From the NCBI GenBank assembly GCA_034521495.1, contig JAXHMK010000010.1, forward strand, positions 372,001-436,000: a stretch of 64,000 nucleotides of DNA. Reading direction: 5' to 3'. Both the position numbers and the translations under genes were made by a program. The stretch comes from Balneolaceae bacterium. GTDB taxonomy: Bacteria > Bacteroidota > Rhodothermia > Balneolales > Balneolaceae. The notes beneath the pieces are model-generated. The model saw only the letters and a program-made list of their open reading frames with translations. It did not search any database and had not been told where the DNA came from. This document shows, one piece after another, positions 17,557 through 25,949 of this stretch; the first letter of the stretch is position 1; each line of letters opens with the position of its first letter.

Positions 17557-18290
17557 AGATCTAACCGCTTAAAAATCGGTTCCGGAATCAACCTGATTAC
17601 AAGCATGATGAGTCGCCAAACGGGGTAGACATAGATTACATTTTTCTGTTTAATCACTCCCTTATAAATTGCTTTTCCTACTTGTTCAGGACTTGCGGTT
17701 AATATGTTTGGCAGATCTCTGCCAAAAGTCATTTTGGTCTTTACAAAGCCCGGTTTTATTGTAAGAACGTGTATATTTTTTTTGAAAAGTCGTTGCCTTA
17801 AACCTGATAAGTATGCTGTGAACCCCGCTTTGGCAGATCCATAAATATAATTTTCCTGCCTTCCCCTCTCTCCTGCTACCGAACTAATCCCAGCAATAAA
17901 TCCTTCACCACGTTCAGTAAAATCATCTGCAACAATTTCTAAAATACTCACTGCACCATTGTAGTTCACATCCAGGCTCTTTTTAGCTTCTTCGAAATCA
18001 TTCTGTGCCGTTTCCTGATCTCCCAGGTAGCCGAATGCCAGAACCACACCATTGGGTTTGTAAGTCAGTTTTTGGTAAAACGTTTTATGATTATCAAATG
18101 CGGCTGCATCAAACTCAAACGTTTTTACACGTACATTGTGCTTAATTTTAATATCTGATGCCATCTTATTCAGGTTCGATAAATTCCTGGAGGCAAGCAT
18201 TAAGTTCCAATTGTTCGAAGCAAATTGATGAGCCGTTCCCACCGCGATATCACTATTTGCACCCAAAATTAATAGCCAACGATCGTTCAT
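17553..18290 (-). CDS. SDR family oxidoreductase, DprE2-like (decaprenylphosphoryl-2-keto-ribose reductase)
   Basis: A 245-residue short-chain dehydrogenase. The cofactor motif is LILGANSDIAVGTAHQFA (GxxxxxG variant), the catalytic part is SSVAGERGRQENYIYGSAKAG (Ser, Tyr, Lys present), and the C-terminal hydrophobic stretch (WRLIMLVIRLIPEPIF) would sit at the membrane as in DprE2. In mycobacteria DprE2 reduces the 2-keto intermediate made by DprE1 to decaprenylphosphoryl-arabinose. Its ATG overlaps the stop of the DprE1-like gene by four bases, which makes the pairing strong. The lipid chain length and the sugar made here are unknown. Confidence 0.85.
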   Translation of the reverse strand: MNDRWLLILGANSDIAVGTAHQFASNNWNLMLASRNLSNLNKMASDIKIKHNVRVKTFEFDAAAFDNHKTFYQKLTYKPNGVVLAFGYLGDQETAQNDFEEAKKSLDVNYNGAVSILEIVADDFTERGEGFIAGISSVAGERGRQENYIYGSAKAGFTAYLSGLRQRLFKKNIHVLTIKPGFVKTKMTFGRDLPNILTASPEQVGKAIYKGVIKQKNVIYVYPVWRLIMLVIRLIPEPIFKRLDL

Positions 18291-19585
18291 AAATTCAATC
18301 GGTTTGATTGGAGTGAGTTAAAAATTTTATTCATGCCATATTGATCCCTTATTGAACGGAATTCCTTAGCTTTTGAATACCCGGTATTAAAGATTTCCAC
18401 ACTCATTCTGGCATCTTTTGCAAGGTAAATGCGTCCACCTAAACCAGAAATTATTTTATCGAGGTCGTCCAGGATCTGGAATATTTTATCATCCACTTTA
18501 AAATCGAGCGCCAGCGTATATCCTTCCATTGGAAACGACAACAGGTTTTTATTTTCTTTTCCGAATAACTTTAAAACCCCGAGTGAAGAATACATATTTT
18601 TTTTCTGCAAATAATTGAGAACTTCTTTAATACCATCAAAACTGGTCTTCTTGGGAAGAACAAACTGGTACTGCAGGGGACCCTCTTCACCATATAGCCG
18701 GTTCCAGTTCTTCAAAATATCCAACGGATAAAAAAATGAATCTACAGTCGTCTCACTTCGGTTCTCACTCTTTAAATTTTTTTGATAATAAAGCTGATTA
18801 AACAGTTTTATACTCCATTTATTTAGTAGAAAACCAGGCAACTTGAGGGGCATATTCAATTTCCCGGGGGCTTTATACTCAAACTTATGATCCTCCTTAA
18901 AATGACCTACATTTAAGAGTCCTCTCCCCAATGAGCTGCCGGTCGCCGTACAATCAATCCAGGCAACGGAGTATGGTTCATTATAATATTCTTCAAACGC
19001 CTGAAAAATCTCCTTCAAACAGGCGGTCTTTATTGTTTGTTGGACAATTGTATTTGACTGAACGGATTGCAGGCTGATTGTGGCTTTCAGGATGATGCCT
19101 GTCAGCCCCATTCCACCACAAGTGGCATAAAACAGATCTTTGTTTTTAGTCCTGGAACAAGCTTTAATGGATCCATTCGGCATCATCAATGAAAATTCCG
19201 ATACGTATTCACTGAAAGCACCGTACTGGTGATGATTTTTCCCATGAACATCACTGGCAATGGCACCACCAATCGTAATATATTTAGTACCGGGAGTCAC
19301 TTTCAAAAACCAACCCCGGGGAAGGAATGTTTCCAGAATTTCAGATAGCAAAACACCGGCTTCGCAAGTCAGTAATCCATTTTCAGGATCAAAATGAAGC
19401 ATTCTTTTTGCCGGCCTCATTTTCAGTATTGTGTCAGAGAGCGCACTATCTCCATAACTTCGACCAAATCCATATGGAATAACCGGATTGCGCCCGTCAA
19501 TGTTTTCAAAAAGAGAGTCGTCTGAATTGTAGCGGACAACTTCAGAATCTATAACCGGATAACGTCCCCAACCAGATGTTTTCAT
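18287..19585 (-). CDS. FAD-binding oxidoreductase, DprE1-like (decaprenylphosphoryl-ribose 2-oxidase)
   Basis: A 432-residue VAO-family flavoenzyme. Visible signatures are SGWGRYP, the FAD-binding GFGRSYGDSAL and TPGTKYITIGGAIASDVHGKNHH, and the C-terminal catalytic lysine in GGRIYLAKDARMS (Lys390 from this start). The stretch LSFPMEGYTLALDF aligns with the mycobacterial region holding Cys387, the target of benzothiazinone drugs; here the residue is alanine (Ala359). The ATG at 19,585 is chosen because it overlaps the upstream stop as ATGA; an in-frame TTG upstream lies inside the previous gene. It oxidises the 2-hydroxyl of a polyprenyl-phospho-ribose in the model system. Confidence 0.9.
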   Translation of the reverse strand: MKTSGWGRYPVIDSEVVRYNSDDSLFENIDGRNPVIPYGFGRSYGDSALSDTILKMRPAKRMLHFDPENGLLTCEAGVLLSEILETFLPRGWFLKVTPGTKYITIGGAIASDVHGKNHHQYGAFSEYVSEFSLMMPNGSIKACSRTKNKDLFYATCGGMGLTGIILKATISLQSVQSNTIVQQTIKTACLKEIFQAFEEYYNEPYSVAWIDCTATGSSLGRGLLNVGHFKEDHKFEYKAPGKLNMPLKLPGFLLNKWSIKLFNQLYYQKNLKSENRSETTVDSFFYPLDILKNWNRLYGEEGPLQYQFVLPKKTSFDGIKEVLNYLQKKNMYSSLGVLKLFGKENKNLLSFPMEGYTLALDFKVDDKIFQILDDLDKIISGLGGRIYLAKDARMSVEIFNTGYSKAKEFRSIRDQYGMNKIFNSLQSNRLNL

Positions 19586-20445
19586 AGCAGAAAATAAAAA
19601 ATAAGAAAACTTATCAACCAACTGATTATTGTAAGTTGTAAAAAGAGATCTTTTATTACCAGGTAGGTTGGATTTCCACTTCGATTTTCTACAAAAGTGA
19701 TCTGCATATACCGTAAAATTCCAATGACTACAAATGCGGAAGTCATGTAAATATTTTCAGAATCCAGTCTGGCTATGACATCTTCGGAAAGTGTATACAT
19801 AATATATGCCACAGTTGTAACCCCCGCCATAAAAACCATACCGGCGTTAATCATTTCCAGGTTATAACCATCTGCATTTGTACGGGTTCTGATCCCCTTA
19901 TCTCCAAGTAAAACATCATCTCTTCGTTTAGCAAGTGCCAGGAATAATGCCAGGAGAAATGTTACCAAAACAATCCAATGGGTTGGTGTTACATCAATAA
20001 GTTCGGCTCCTGCGTAAATCCTTAAAACAAACCCGATAGCTATCAGGCTGATATCCAAAATGGATATATGTTTCAGCTTCAATGAGTATGCGAAATTCAT
20101 AAGCACATACAAAGCCAAAACTGTAAGAAAACCCGTATTGAGAAGCGCCCCCCCACCCAGTGATACAATTAACAGTAGAATTGTAAAGATAATTGCGGAG
20201 CGATGAGTTATTTGACCTGATGCAATCGGGCGATCTTTCTTCACCGGGTGCAGTTGATCTTCTTCACGATCTAATACATCATTCAGAGAATAGAGCGCAC
20301 TGGAAGCAAGAGAGAAGAGAATAAATCCTCCAAAAACAGAAGCAATTTTCTCCAGCGAGTATTCAAAACTAAAAAAGAGAGGAGCGAACAAAAACAGATT
20401 CTTAATCCACTGCTGTGGACGCATAAGTTTTAAAAAATGAATCAT
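19582..20445 (-). CDS. Decaprenyl-phosphate phosphoribosyltransferase-like UbiA family prenyltransferase
   Basis: A 287-residue membrane enzyme of the UbiA superfamily. The first aspartate-rich motif is NDVLDREED (residues 55-63), followed by HPVKKDRPIASGQI, a combination characteristic of the Rv3806c branch that transfers 5-phosphoribose from PRPP to polyprenyl phosphate. The second motif region is ALFLALAKRRDDVLL. About nine hydrophobic segments are seen. It starts the UbiA-DprE1-DprE2 operon with four-base overlaps between all three genes. In mycobacteria a separate phosphatase acts after this step; none is encoded next to it here. Confidence 0.9.
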   Translation of the reverse strand: MIHFLKLMRPQQWIKNLFLFAPLFFSFEYSLEKIASVFGGFILFSLASSALYSLNDVLDREEDQLHPVKKDRPIASGQITHRSAIIFTILLLIVSLGGGALLNTGFLTVLALYVLMNFAYSLKLKHISILDISLIAIGFVLRIYAGAELIDVTPTHWIVLVTFLLALFLALAKRRDDVLLGDKGIRTRTNADGYNLEMINAGMVFMAGVTTVAYIMYTLSEDVIARLDSENIYMTSAFVVIGILRYMQITFVENRSGNPTYLVIKDLFLQLTIISWLISFLIFYFLL

Positions 20446-20495
20446 GTTCGTTGCTTTAACTTATCGTCTGATTTCAAGCACAAGCTCCAAATTAT

Positions 20496-20768
20496 TTATC
20501 TTTTACCAGTCAGAAGCCCCACAACAACCACAAAAAGAACTGAACCAATAATCGACCAGATAATTGGAAAGTCTCGCCCGCCAACTTCAACACTAAAAAT
20601 TTCGGGCCAGCCCATTTGTACGCTTAGCCAGGATCCTAACAATGCACCAATAAACCCAACAACAATGGATACGATGCATCCACCCCGGGAGTAACCGGCA
20701 ATTGCCTGTCCAATAGATCCACAAATTCCGGCAATACAAAGTAACAGTAACAGTTCAATAAGTCCCAT
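20496..20768 (-). CDS. GlsB/YeaQ/YmgE family stress-response membrane protein
   Basis: A 90-residue very hydrophobic, glycine-rich protein with three transmembrane segments (IELLLLLCIAGICGSIGQAIAG, GCIVSIVVGFIGALLGSWLS and PIIWSIIGSVLFVVVVGLLTG). This is the transglycosylase-associated/GlsB family, whose members respond to general stress but have no established activity. It lies between the UbiA operon and the gamma-glutamyltransferase gene; a large imperfect palindrome occupies its upstream space. It is slightly longer than the common 80-85 residues because of an extra loop (PEIFSVEVGGRDF). Confidence 0.85.
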   Translation of the reverse strand: MGLIELLLLLCIAGICGSIGQAIAGYSRGGCIVSIVVGFIGALLGSWLSVQMGWPEIFSVEVGGRDFPIIWSIIGSVLFVVVVGLLTGKR

Positions 20769-20821
20769 ATTAAATTATCTCCTCTTTTAATTAGTATTTG
20801 TAAGAAAACTGATTGAGTCCG

Positions 20822-20926
20822 AAGAAAACGTTAAGATCAAGGCGCGCGAAGTCCCAAAAAGCGCAGTGTACTACGTGTACATGAGCATTTTTGGGACAAG
20901 TGGAACGCAGAGATTGACGTTTTCTT
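20822..20926. repeat. Large imperfect palindrome (about 105 bp)
   Basis: Outer arms AAGAAAACGT (20,822-20,831) and ACGTTTTCTT (20,917-20,926) enclose inner arms GTCCCAAAAA (20,851-20,860) and TTTTTGGGAC (20,888-20,897), with a small TGTAC/GTACA centre. The whole could form one long stem or a cruciform. It lies between ggt and glsB, both on the minus strand. It is non-coding. Confidence 0.7.
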
Positions 20927-20951
20927 AGAGACACTAATTAAAATTAACAGA

Positions 20952-22784
20952 TTATTCGCCCATCACAATTCCTTCTCGTCGAGGGTCAGCCCCGCCAAAG
21001 TAACCTGTTTCGGTTTTTTGAATGGCCTGGATACCACTCGTCATGGGGCGAATGATAATTTCATGTCCCAACGCTTCCAATTTATTGATAAAATCTTCAG
21101 GATATCTGTCTTCCTCTAATACGGAAGGACCATTATAGTTTCCAAAATTGGGCAGATCAATCGCATCTTGTGCATTGAGATTCCAATCGTACATTCCAAT
21201 AATTGCTTTTGCTGTATAATGGATAATCGACGTTCCGCCCGGGGACCCAACAGCAGCAATAAACTCCCCCGTCTCCTTGTCAAAGACTAACGACGGAGAC
21301 ATACTCGAGCGAGGTCTTTTGCCGGGTTCTACGCGATTTGCAATGGGATTTCCATCCTCATCAACCGGACTGAGAGAAAAATCTGTGAGCTCATTATTCA
21401 GCATAAATCCGCCGGGCAGGCCGGTTCCGCCATCACTCATAATTCGGCTTCCAAAGCCGCTCTCAATGGTTGTAGTCATGGAAACGGCATTTCCTTCCCG
21501 ATCTACAATACTTATGTGACTCGTTCCAAACTCAGGCTGTGTTTTTTGGACACCGTACACGCTTTGCATGTCTCCCGGTGTTCCTGGCTTGGCTTTTTCC
21601 ATACTTGAATTACTCTGAATAAGATCTGCGCGTTGAGCAAGATAGGTAGAATCCAGCATTGACTGCCAGCTTTCTCCGGGGGGTTCTACAAAACGTTCAT
21701 CGGCTACATATTGATTGCGATCAGCAAAGGCTAATTTAGCCGCCTCAAGATATTGGTGCATCCATTGGGTTGATGGAATAGAATCTTGCAAGCTTACTTC
21801 AGGTTCTTCGAGATTCTCCATTACCCCAAGAATTTGCATGATGGCTAAGTGGCCTGATGCCGGTGGTGGAAATCCACAAATTGTATACGCTTTCCAATCG
21901 TTACACATCTCTTCAGTTTCAAGATCCAGATTTGGATATCCGGCGAGATCTTCCGGAGTCATAGAACCCGGACGTTCATGAGCTTGAATTCTTTCTGAGA
22001 TATCCTGCGCAACTTCACCCTCATAAAATGCCGAAATCCCATCTTTGGAAACTTCTCTCAAAATCTCTGCTAATGCAGGATTCTTAAGCAAATAACCAAC
22101 GGGATGTGGGTTTCCCTGCCCATCGTAATAAAATGATCGTGCCAGCTCGTTGTTTCTCAAGCTTTCATCTTCTTCCAGAATTCCATGAAGTCGCGGTGTG
22201 ATGTTAAACCCCTCTTCGGCGAGTGTAATCGCGGGCTCCAAAACCTGCGGCCACGGCAAGCTTCCAAATCGTTTATGAATCGCATCCATAAGTGCTAACG
22301 TTCCGGGTACACCTACTGACTTCCCACTTCTCACGGCATCCGCAAATGGCAGCGGCTCTCCGTTTTCATCCAGGAATAGCTCCTCTGAAGCACCTGATGG
22401 GGCAATTTCTCGTCCATTTAAAGCATGAATTTCTTCTCCATCCCACAACAAAAAGAAAGCGCCGCCTCCAATTCCGCTCGATTGAGGCTCAACCAAAGCT
22501 AAGACCATCTGAACCGCAACTGCGGCATCCACAGCATTCCCACCGGCTTGTATAATCTGATAACCGGCATCTGTTGAAAGTGGATTGGCAGACGCAACCG
22601 CAAACTCCGAAGTAGCCCAACCCGGCTTGGGTTGATAACCGGTTGAAATTTCAGGCGGTTCCGGAATCTGGTACGAAAGGTCTGTTTGTTTTCCCTGGTT
22701 ATCACAGCTCAAAAAGAGAAATGGAAATACTAAAAAGAGAAGTATATATACTTTTTTTAATATACTTAAAGTACTATATATCAT
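20952..22784 (-). CDS. ggt: Gamma-glutamyltransferase, lipoprotein type
   Basis: A 610-residue gamma-glutamyltransferase that cleaves glutathione-like gamma-glutamyl bonds in the periplasm. A lipoprotein signal is present (FPFLFLSC, acylated Cys27), so the enzyme is membrane-anchored. The core has SGIGGGAFFLLWDG, the autoprocessing site EFGTSHISIVDREGNAVSMTTTIE with nucleophile Thr421, and late motifs GKRPRSSMSPSLVFD and GSPGGTSIIHY. Length and order match a full-length proenzyme that splits into large and small subunits. It may act on bacillithiol-type or peptide substrates rather than glutathione in this group; that is inference. Confidence 0.95.
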   Translation of the reverse strand: MIYSTLSILKKVYILLFLVFPFLFLSCDNQGKQTDLSYQIPEPPEISTGYQPKPGWATSEFAVASANPLSTDAGYQIIQAGGNAVDAAVAVQMVLALVEPQSSGIGGGAFFLLWDGEEIHALNGREIAPSGASEELFLDENGEPLPFADAVRSGKSVGVPGTLALMDAIHKRFGSLPWPQVLEPAITLAEEGFNITPRLHGILEEDESLRNNELARSFYYDGQGNPHPVGYLLKNPALAEILREVSKDGISAFYEGEVAQDISERIQAHERPGSMTPEDLAGYPNLDLETEEMCNDWKAYTICGFPPPASGHLAIMQILGVMENLEEPEVSLQDSIPSTQWMHQYLEAAKLAFADRNQYVADERFVEPPGESWQSMLDSTYLAQRADLIQSNSSMEKAKPGTPGDMQSVYGVQKTQPEFGTSHISIVDREGNAVSMTTTIESGFGSRIMSDGGTGLPGGFMLNNELTDFSLSPVDEDGNPIANRVEPGKRPRSSMSPSLVFDKETGEFIAAVGSPGGTSIIHYTAKAIIGMYDWNLNAQDAIDLPNFGNYNGPSVLEEDRYPEDFINKLEALGHEIIIRPMTSGIQAIQKTETGYFGGADPRREGIVMGE

Positions 22785-23064
22785 ATGATTAAGAGATTTA
22801 TATCAACTATCTATTAAGCCAAAGCTTGCTGTATTTTTTTAGAAATGAAATATGACAACTCCCTCGTCCATTTACAAAAAGGTTTTTACTAACCCTCGCC
22901 TGCCGATTGTCCGCCTACGCACAAGGCTTCGGAGGACAGGGCTTTTTCGGCTGGCGTATTTAACGCTACAGTCATGTAAGTTCAAAGCAATTAGGTTGCC
23001 AAATTCAAACGATCCAGTCCTATACATTCGGCAGCCGAGGTGGACTCGACAGCCGATAGTTCTT
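22785..23064. repeat. Intergenic space with dispersed repeat, copy 2
   Basis: No gene is seen. The segment 22,890-23,060 repeats parts of 11,950-12,125: CGCCTGCCGATTG near 22,898 and ATTCGGCAGCCGAGGTGGAC followed by GACAGCCGA at 23,026-23,055. Both copies lie at gene 3' ends. Confidence 0.6.
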
Positions 23065-24543
23065 CTAAACAATCCTATTTGGATCACTATAATCCGGAAT
23101 CTCTCCCCTGTATCTGAAAATCCGTTGAATCCATTTCACAAGTGTCTCCGATTGGTTTTTGATGTACCACTGGTCAGCTGCACGGCGGGCGCCTAATCCA
23201 TAACTTGGGTAGGGATGAATCGTATCAGCGAAATCACGAAGCGAAACTCCATTTTTCATAGCAAGAGCATACTGCGAAATCATCTCTCCGGCATGCGCTC
23301 CCACAATGGATGCCCCCAGGATTTTTCCGCTCCATTTTTTAGCAAATACCTTGATCAGCCCTGTTGTATTCCCATCGGTAATCGCTCTGTCTATCTTGTT
23401 GAATGGAAATCTGTACACTTCAAATGTCTCTCCCTTCTCTTTCAGTTCCTTTTCAGATGAACCGATCTGACCCAATTCCGGATCTGTGTATGTTACCCAC
23501 GGCACATGTTTTCTGTCGATCTTCATCGGTATTTTAATCAATGCATTGGATGTTGCCACTTTGGCCATATGCTCACTCATGTGCGTGAACTGATATTCGC
23601 CCGTTACATCTCCGATTGCATAGATATGACGCTGATTTGTTCTGCATTTTTCGTTGACAGAGATGCCTTTTTTAGTAGTTTGAACTCCGGCATTTTCAAG
23701 ATCTAATGATTCCATATTTGCACGCCTGCCGGTAGCTAACAAAATAGCGTCTCCTTCGATCTTTAATGATTCTTCGTTCAACGAGTAGGTTACGGAAACA
23801 CCCGATTTCGTTTTCTTTAATTCATCAACAGAAACCCCCAAATAATAGCTAACCCCCTCTTTCTTTAGCTTATTTTTGAGGATTTCGGTCAACTCAGGAT
23901 CATCATTCATCAAAATTCCGTGAGCCATATCCAACACATGAACATCCGTTCCAAGCCGCTGAAAACTTTGTGCCATCTCCGTTCCTATTGGCCCCGCACC
24001 GACGATGATTAGCTTATTGGGCAGATTATCGATTTCAAAGAGAGATTCATTCGTCAAATAGTCGATTTCTTCAACTCCGTTGATAGGCGGAACAAACGCT
24101 TTTGCACCGGTACAGATAAAAAAGTATTTAGAGGTAATGGTCTTCTCACTCCCATCCTTTTGGACGATTTTTAGCGTATGATCATCCACAAAAGAAGCCT
24201 CTCCAAACTCCACGTTAATGCCCATCTCTTCAAAAATATCAGGCTTATCGGCATCTTCATAAACCTCCCGCCTGATATCATCTACATGTTTCATCACCTG
24301 TTTGGTATCAACGGAATTCAAATCGAATTTCAGCCCAAACTTTTCAGATTCTTTTGCAGAGTGCACTATAGAGGCTGTTTTAATCAAAGTTTTACTGGGC
24401 ACACATCCGGTCCATGTACAATCGCCACCGAGCCTCTCCTTTTCAATCATAATGGTTTTTGCCCCAAAGTTAGCAGATATTCCGGCGGCGGTGAGTCCTG
24501 CTGCACCTCCACCAATTACTGCAGAGTCATACATATATTTCAT
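23065..24543 (-). CDS. Dihydrolipoamide dehydrogenase-like FAD/NAD(P) disulfide oxidoreductase
   Basis: A 492-residue class I pyridine-nucleotide disulfide oxidoreductase. FAD motif [13 protein letters not shown] (residues 9-21), redox-active pair [13 protein letters not shown] (Cys42, Cys47), NAD motif [16 protein letters not shown], second FAD motif [16 protein letters not shown] and C-terminal active-site base region [12 protein letters not shown]. The GGDCTW.GCVPSK form and HPYPS ending are those of the mercuric-reductase-like branch, but there is no heavy-metal domain and no C-terminal Cys-Cys pair, so mercury reduction is unlikely. It overlaps the upstream small membrane protein by four bases. 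The substrate is unknown. Confidence 0.9.
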   Translation of the reverse strand: MKYMYDSAVIGGGAAGLTAAGISANFGAKTIMIEKERLGGDCTWTGCVPSKTLIKTASIVHSAKESEKFGLKFDLNSVDTKQVMKHVDDIRREVYEDADKPDIFEEMGINVEFGEASFVDDHTLKIVQKDGSEKTITSKYFFICTGAKAFVPPINGVEEIDYLTNESLFEIDNLPNKLIIVGAGPIGTEMAQSFQRLGTDVHVLDMAHGILMNDDPELTEILKNKLKKEGVSYYLGVSVDELKKTKSGVSVTYSLNEESLKIEGDAILLATGRRANMESLDLENAGVQTTKKGISVNEKCRTNQRHIYAIGDVTGEYQFTHMSEHMAKVATSNALIKIPMKIDRKHVPWVTYTDPELGQIGSSEKELKEKGETFEVYRFPFNKIDRAITDGNTTGLIKVFAKKWSGKILGASIVGAHAGEMISQYALAMKNGVSLRDFADTIHPYPSYGLGARRAADQWYIKNQSETLVKWIQRIFRYRGEIPDYSDPNRIV

Positions 24544-24875
24544 TCTAAATTCTCTTCTTTAACTTGCGATTTTACTTTTTTGAATGTGGACCATGCACCG
24601 TAAATCAACAAACCTATAACAATTAGATAGACCCATGAAGGTACATTTTCTCCTGCGATCATCAGGTACAAATAAGCTGATACAAAGCAGAAAGAAGCCG
24701 ACATTACCGGCAGTACGATAGATGTTCCGCGCTTGTAATTTCTTACAATCCAGGCTACAGATATTGTGAAAAAAGGAATTGCACCGATATATATTCCTCC
24801 GAAAATAAATGGATTCACACCATAGTTCTCACTCAGGCTGAAAAACCAGTCGCTAAATGCTTGATACCATTCCAT
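24540..24875 (-). CDS. Small four-helix membrane protein of unknown function
   Basis: A 111-residue protein I cannot assign to a named family. It has hydrophobic segments [42 protein letters not shown] and [17 protein letters not shown], and a charged cytoplasmic tail ([13 protein letters not shown]). The stop overlaps the ATG of the disulfide oxidoreductase (four bases), so the two are translated together and the protein may anchor or feed electrons to its partner; that is inference. It is divergent from the metal-associated locus at 25,043. Confidence 0.75.
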   Translation of the reverse strand: MEWYQAFSDWFFSLSENYGVNPFIFGGIYIGAIPFFTISVAWIVRNYKRGTSIVLPVMSASFCFVSAYLYLMIAGENVPSWVYLIVIGLLIYGAWSTFKKVKSQVKEENLE

Positions 24876-24977
24876 AGATTATTTTTTTGTTTTAAAGCTA
24901 TACAAGTGAAAAAATAAAACCATCACACAACGTTCACATTTTAGGCTGAATAATGAATCAACTTTTGATAAATGAAA

Positions 24978-24991
24978 CTATATCGATATAG
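24978..24991. promoter_or_regulatory. Palindromic candidate operator in a divergent promoter region
   Basis: CTATATCGATATAG is a perfect 14-base palindrome, 52 bases upstream of the TTG at 25,043 and 103 bases from the ATG at 24,875. Its position between divergent genes suits a dimeric regulator, possibly a metal sensor for the downstream locus. No regulator gene is adjacent. Confidence 0.4.
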
Positions 24992-25042
24992 AATAGATTA
25001 TAAAACATTACGTTCATATATTCTCGCATCACAAAAACCCCT

Positions 25043-25351
25043 TTGATACAGTTCAGAAATAAAATATCGATTTTTATTCTTGCAGTCGCAGCATTGGGGC
25101 TACTGTCCTCATTGATGCACTATCACAGCTACACGCTCGACTGCCTTGAACACGCCGGTGAATCTCACTACACTGAGTATGAGTTGGTGTGTCCTGTCTG
25201 TGCTTTACATGTTCATTTAGATTCTGATGATTCAAGGACTTTTTACACAGATTTAGAGTTTAAAGAGTACATCGTCAACACAGATGATATTCTGCTCCTC
25301 CAAGAAAACTACGACTCTCCTCTTGGCAGATCGCCTCCCCATATTGCTTGA
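25043..25351 (+). CDS. Small secreted His/Cys-containing protein, first gene of a TonB-receptor locus
   Basis: A 102-residue protein starting at TTG 25,043 (no ATG is available in frame). A signal peptide or anchor (RNKISIFILAVAALGLLSSLM) is followed by a short domain rich in potential metal ligands: HYHSYTLDCLEHAGESHYTEYE, CPVC and HVHLDSDD. It stands 70 bases before an acidic lipoprotein and about 600 bases before a TonB receptor on the same strand. The family is not recognised; a role in binding zinc or another transition metal is suggested by composition and neighbours only. Confidence 0.6.
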   Translation: MIQFRNKISIFILAVAALGLLSSLMHYHSYTLDCLEHAGESHYTEYELVCPVCALHVHLDSDDSRTFYTDLEFKEYIVNTDDILLLQENYDSPLGRSPPHIA

Positions 25352-25368
25352 AAACTACTCATTTCTAC

Positions 25369-25384
25369 TCTCGCATCTGCGAGA
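25369..25384. promoter_or_regulatory. Inverted repeat before the acidic lipoprotein gene
   Basis: TCTCGCA and TGCGAGA form 7-base arms with a two-base spacer. The left half plus TC (TCTCGCATC) also occurs at 25,022-25,030, just before the first gene of this locus. The element could be an operator or a short mRNA hairpin. Confidence 0.35.
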
Positions 25385-25420
25385 TAAATCTTATCAAATC
25401 ATTTTAAAATTTTTCAAGCT

Positions 25421-25915
25421 ATGAAGAAGTATACCTTATTTTCTGCGGCTAAGTCCGTAATTGCCATTATCGCCTTATCTTTACTTGCAATCTCTTGTTC
25501 TAATTCTACATCCTCTGAAGATGACGACCATGAACACGAAGATGCAGCTGGATTTCGACTCATGCTCAACGGAACAACAGTCGTTGAACAACTGCCCGGA
25601 GAAAGTCTTACCGGTGAATTTGAATTAGCCCCCGGTGAAGAAACAGACCTCATTACCATCTTTTTTCTGGCAGATGATGGAGATGAATTCCAGCCAGACG
25701 ATGAAGAATTTAGTCTGGGTTACGAATTCGACGATGAAGGAATCGCCGAGTTTGAACAACATGAAGAAGATGGTAAGTGGAGTTTCCATTTACATGCAGA
25801 GTCTGAGGGTATAACGGATATGCGTTTAATGTTGATGCATGGCGAACACTCCGATTTTACCATCTCAACCGTTTATCGTTCATGTACACGATTAGAACGG
25901 CCGGAAGAAGATTAA
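25421..25915 (+). CDS. Acidic His/Asp/Glu-rich lipoprotein, probable metal-binding
   Basis: A 164-residue lipoprotein: signal peptide ending LSLLAISC with acylated Cys27, then a SSEDDDHEHED tract and a compact beta-rich domain (FRLMLNGTTVVEQLPGE, ELAPGEETDLITIFFLADDGDEFQPDDEEFSLGYE) that ends with SFHLHAESEGITDMRLMLMHGEHSDF. The H-E-H, HLHAE and HGEH groups are likely metal ligands. Proteins of this appearance accompany TonB receptors thought to import zinc or similar ions in related bacteria. The function is inferred; no enzymatic motif is seen. Confidence 0.7.
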   Translation: MKKYTLFSAAKSVIAIIALSLLAISCSNSTSSEDDDHEHEDAAGFRLMLNGTTVVEQLPGESLTGEFELAPGEETDLITIFFLADDGDEFQPDDEEFSLGYEFDDEGIAEFEQHEEDGKWSFHLHAESEGITDMRLMLMHGEHSDFTISTVYRSCTRLERPEED

Positions 25916-25949
25916 GTGAAAATTACTCTACAATTATACTAGTAATCTC

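Noticed and set aside
23065-24543. Mercuric reductase (MerA) annotation suggested by the [13 protein letters not shown] motif
   Set aside because: There is no N-terminal heavy-metal domain and no C-terminal Cys-Cys pair, and no mer genes are near. It is kept as a general disulfide oxidoreductase.
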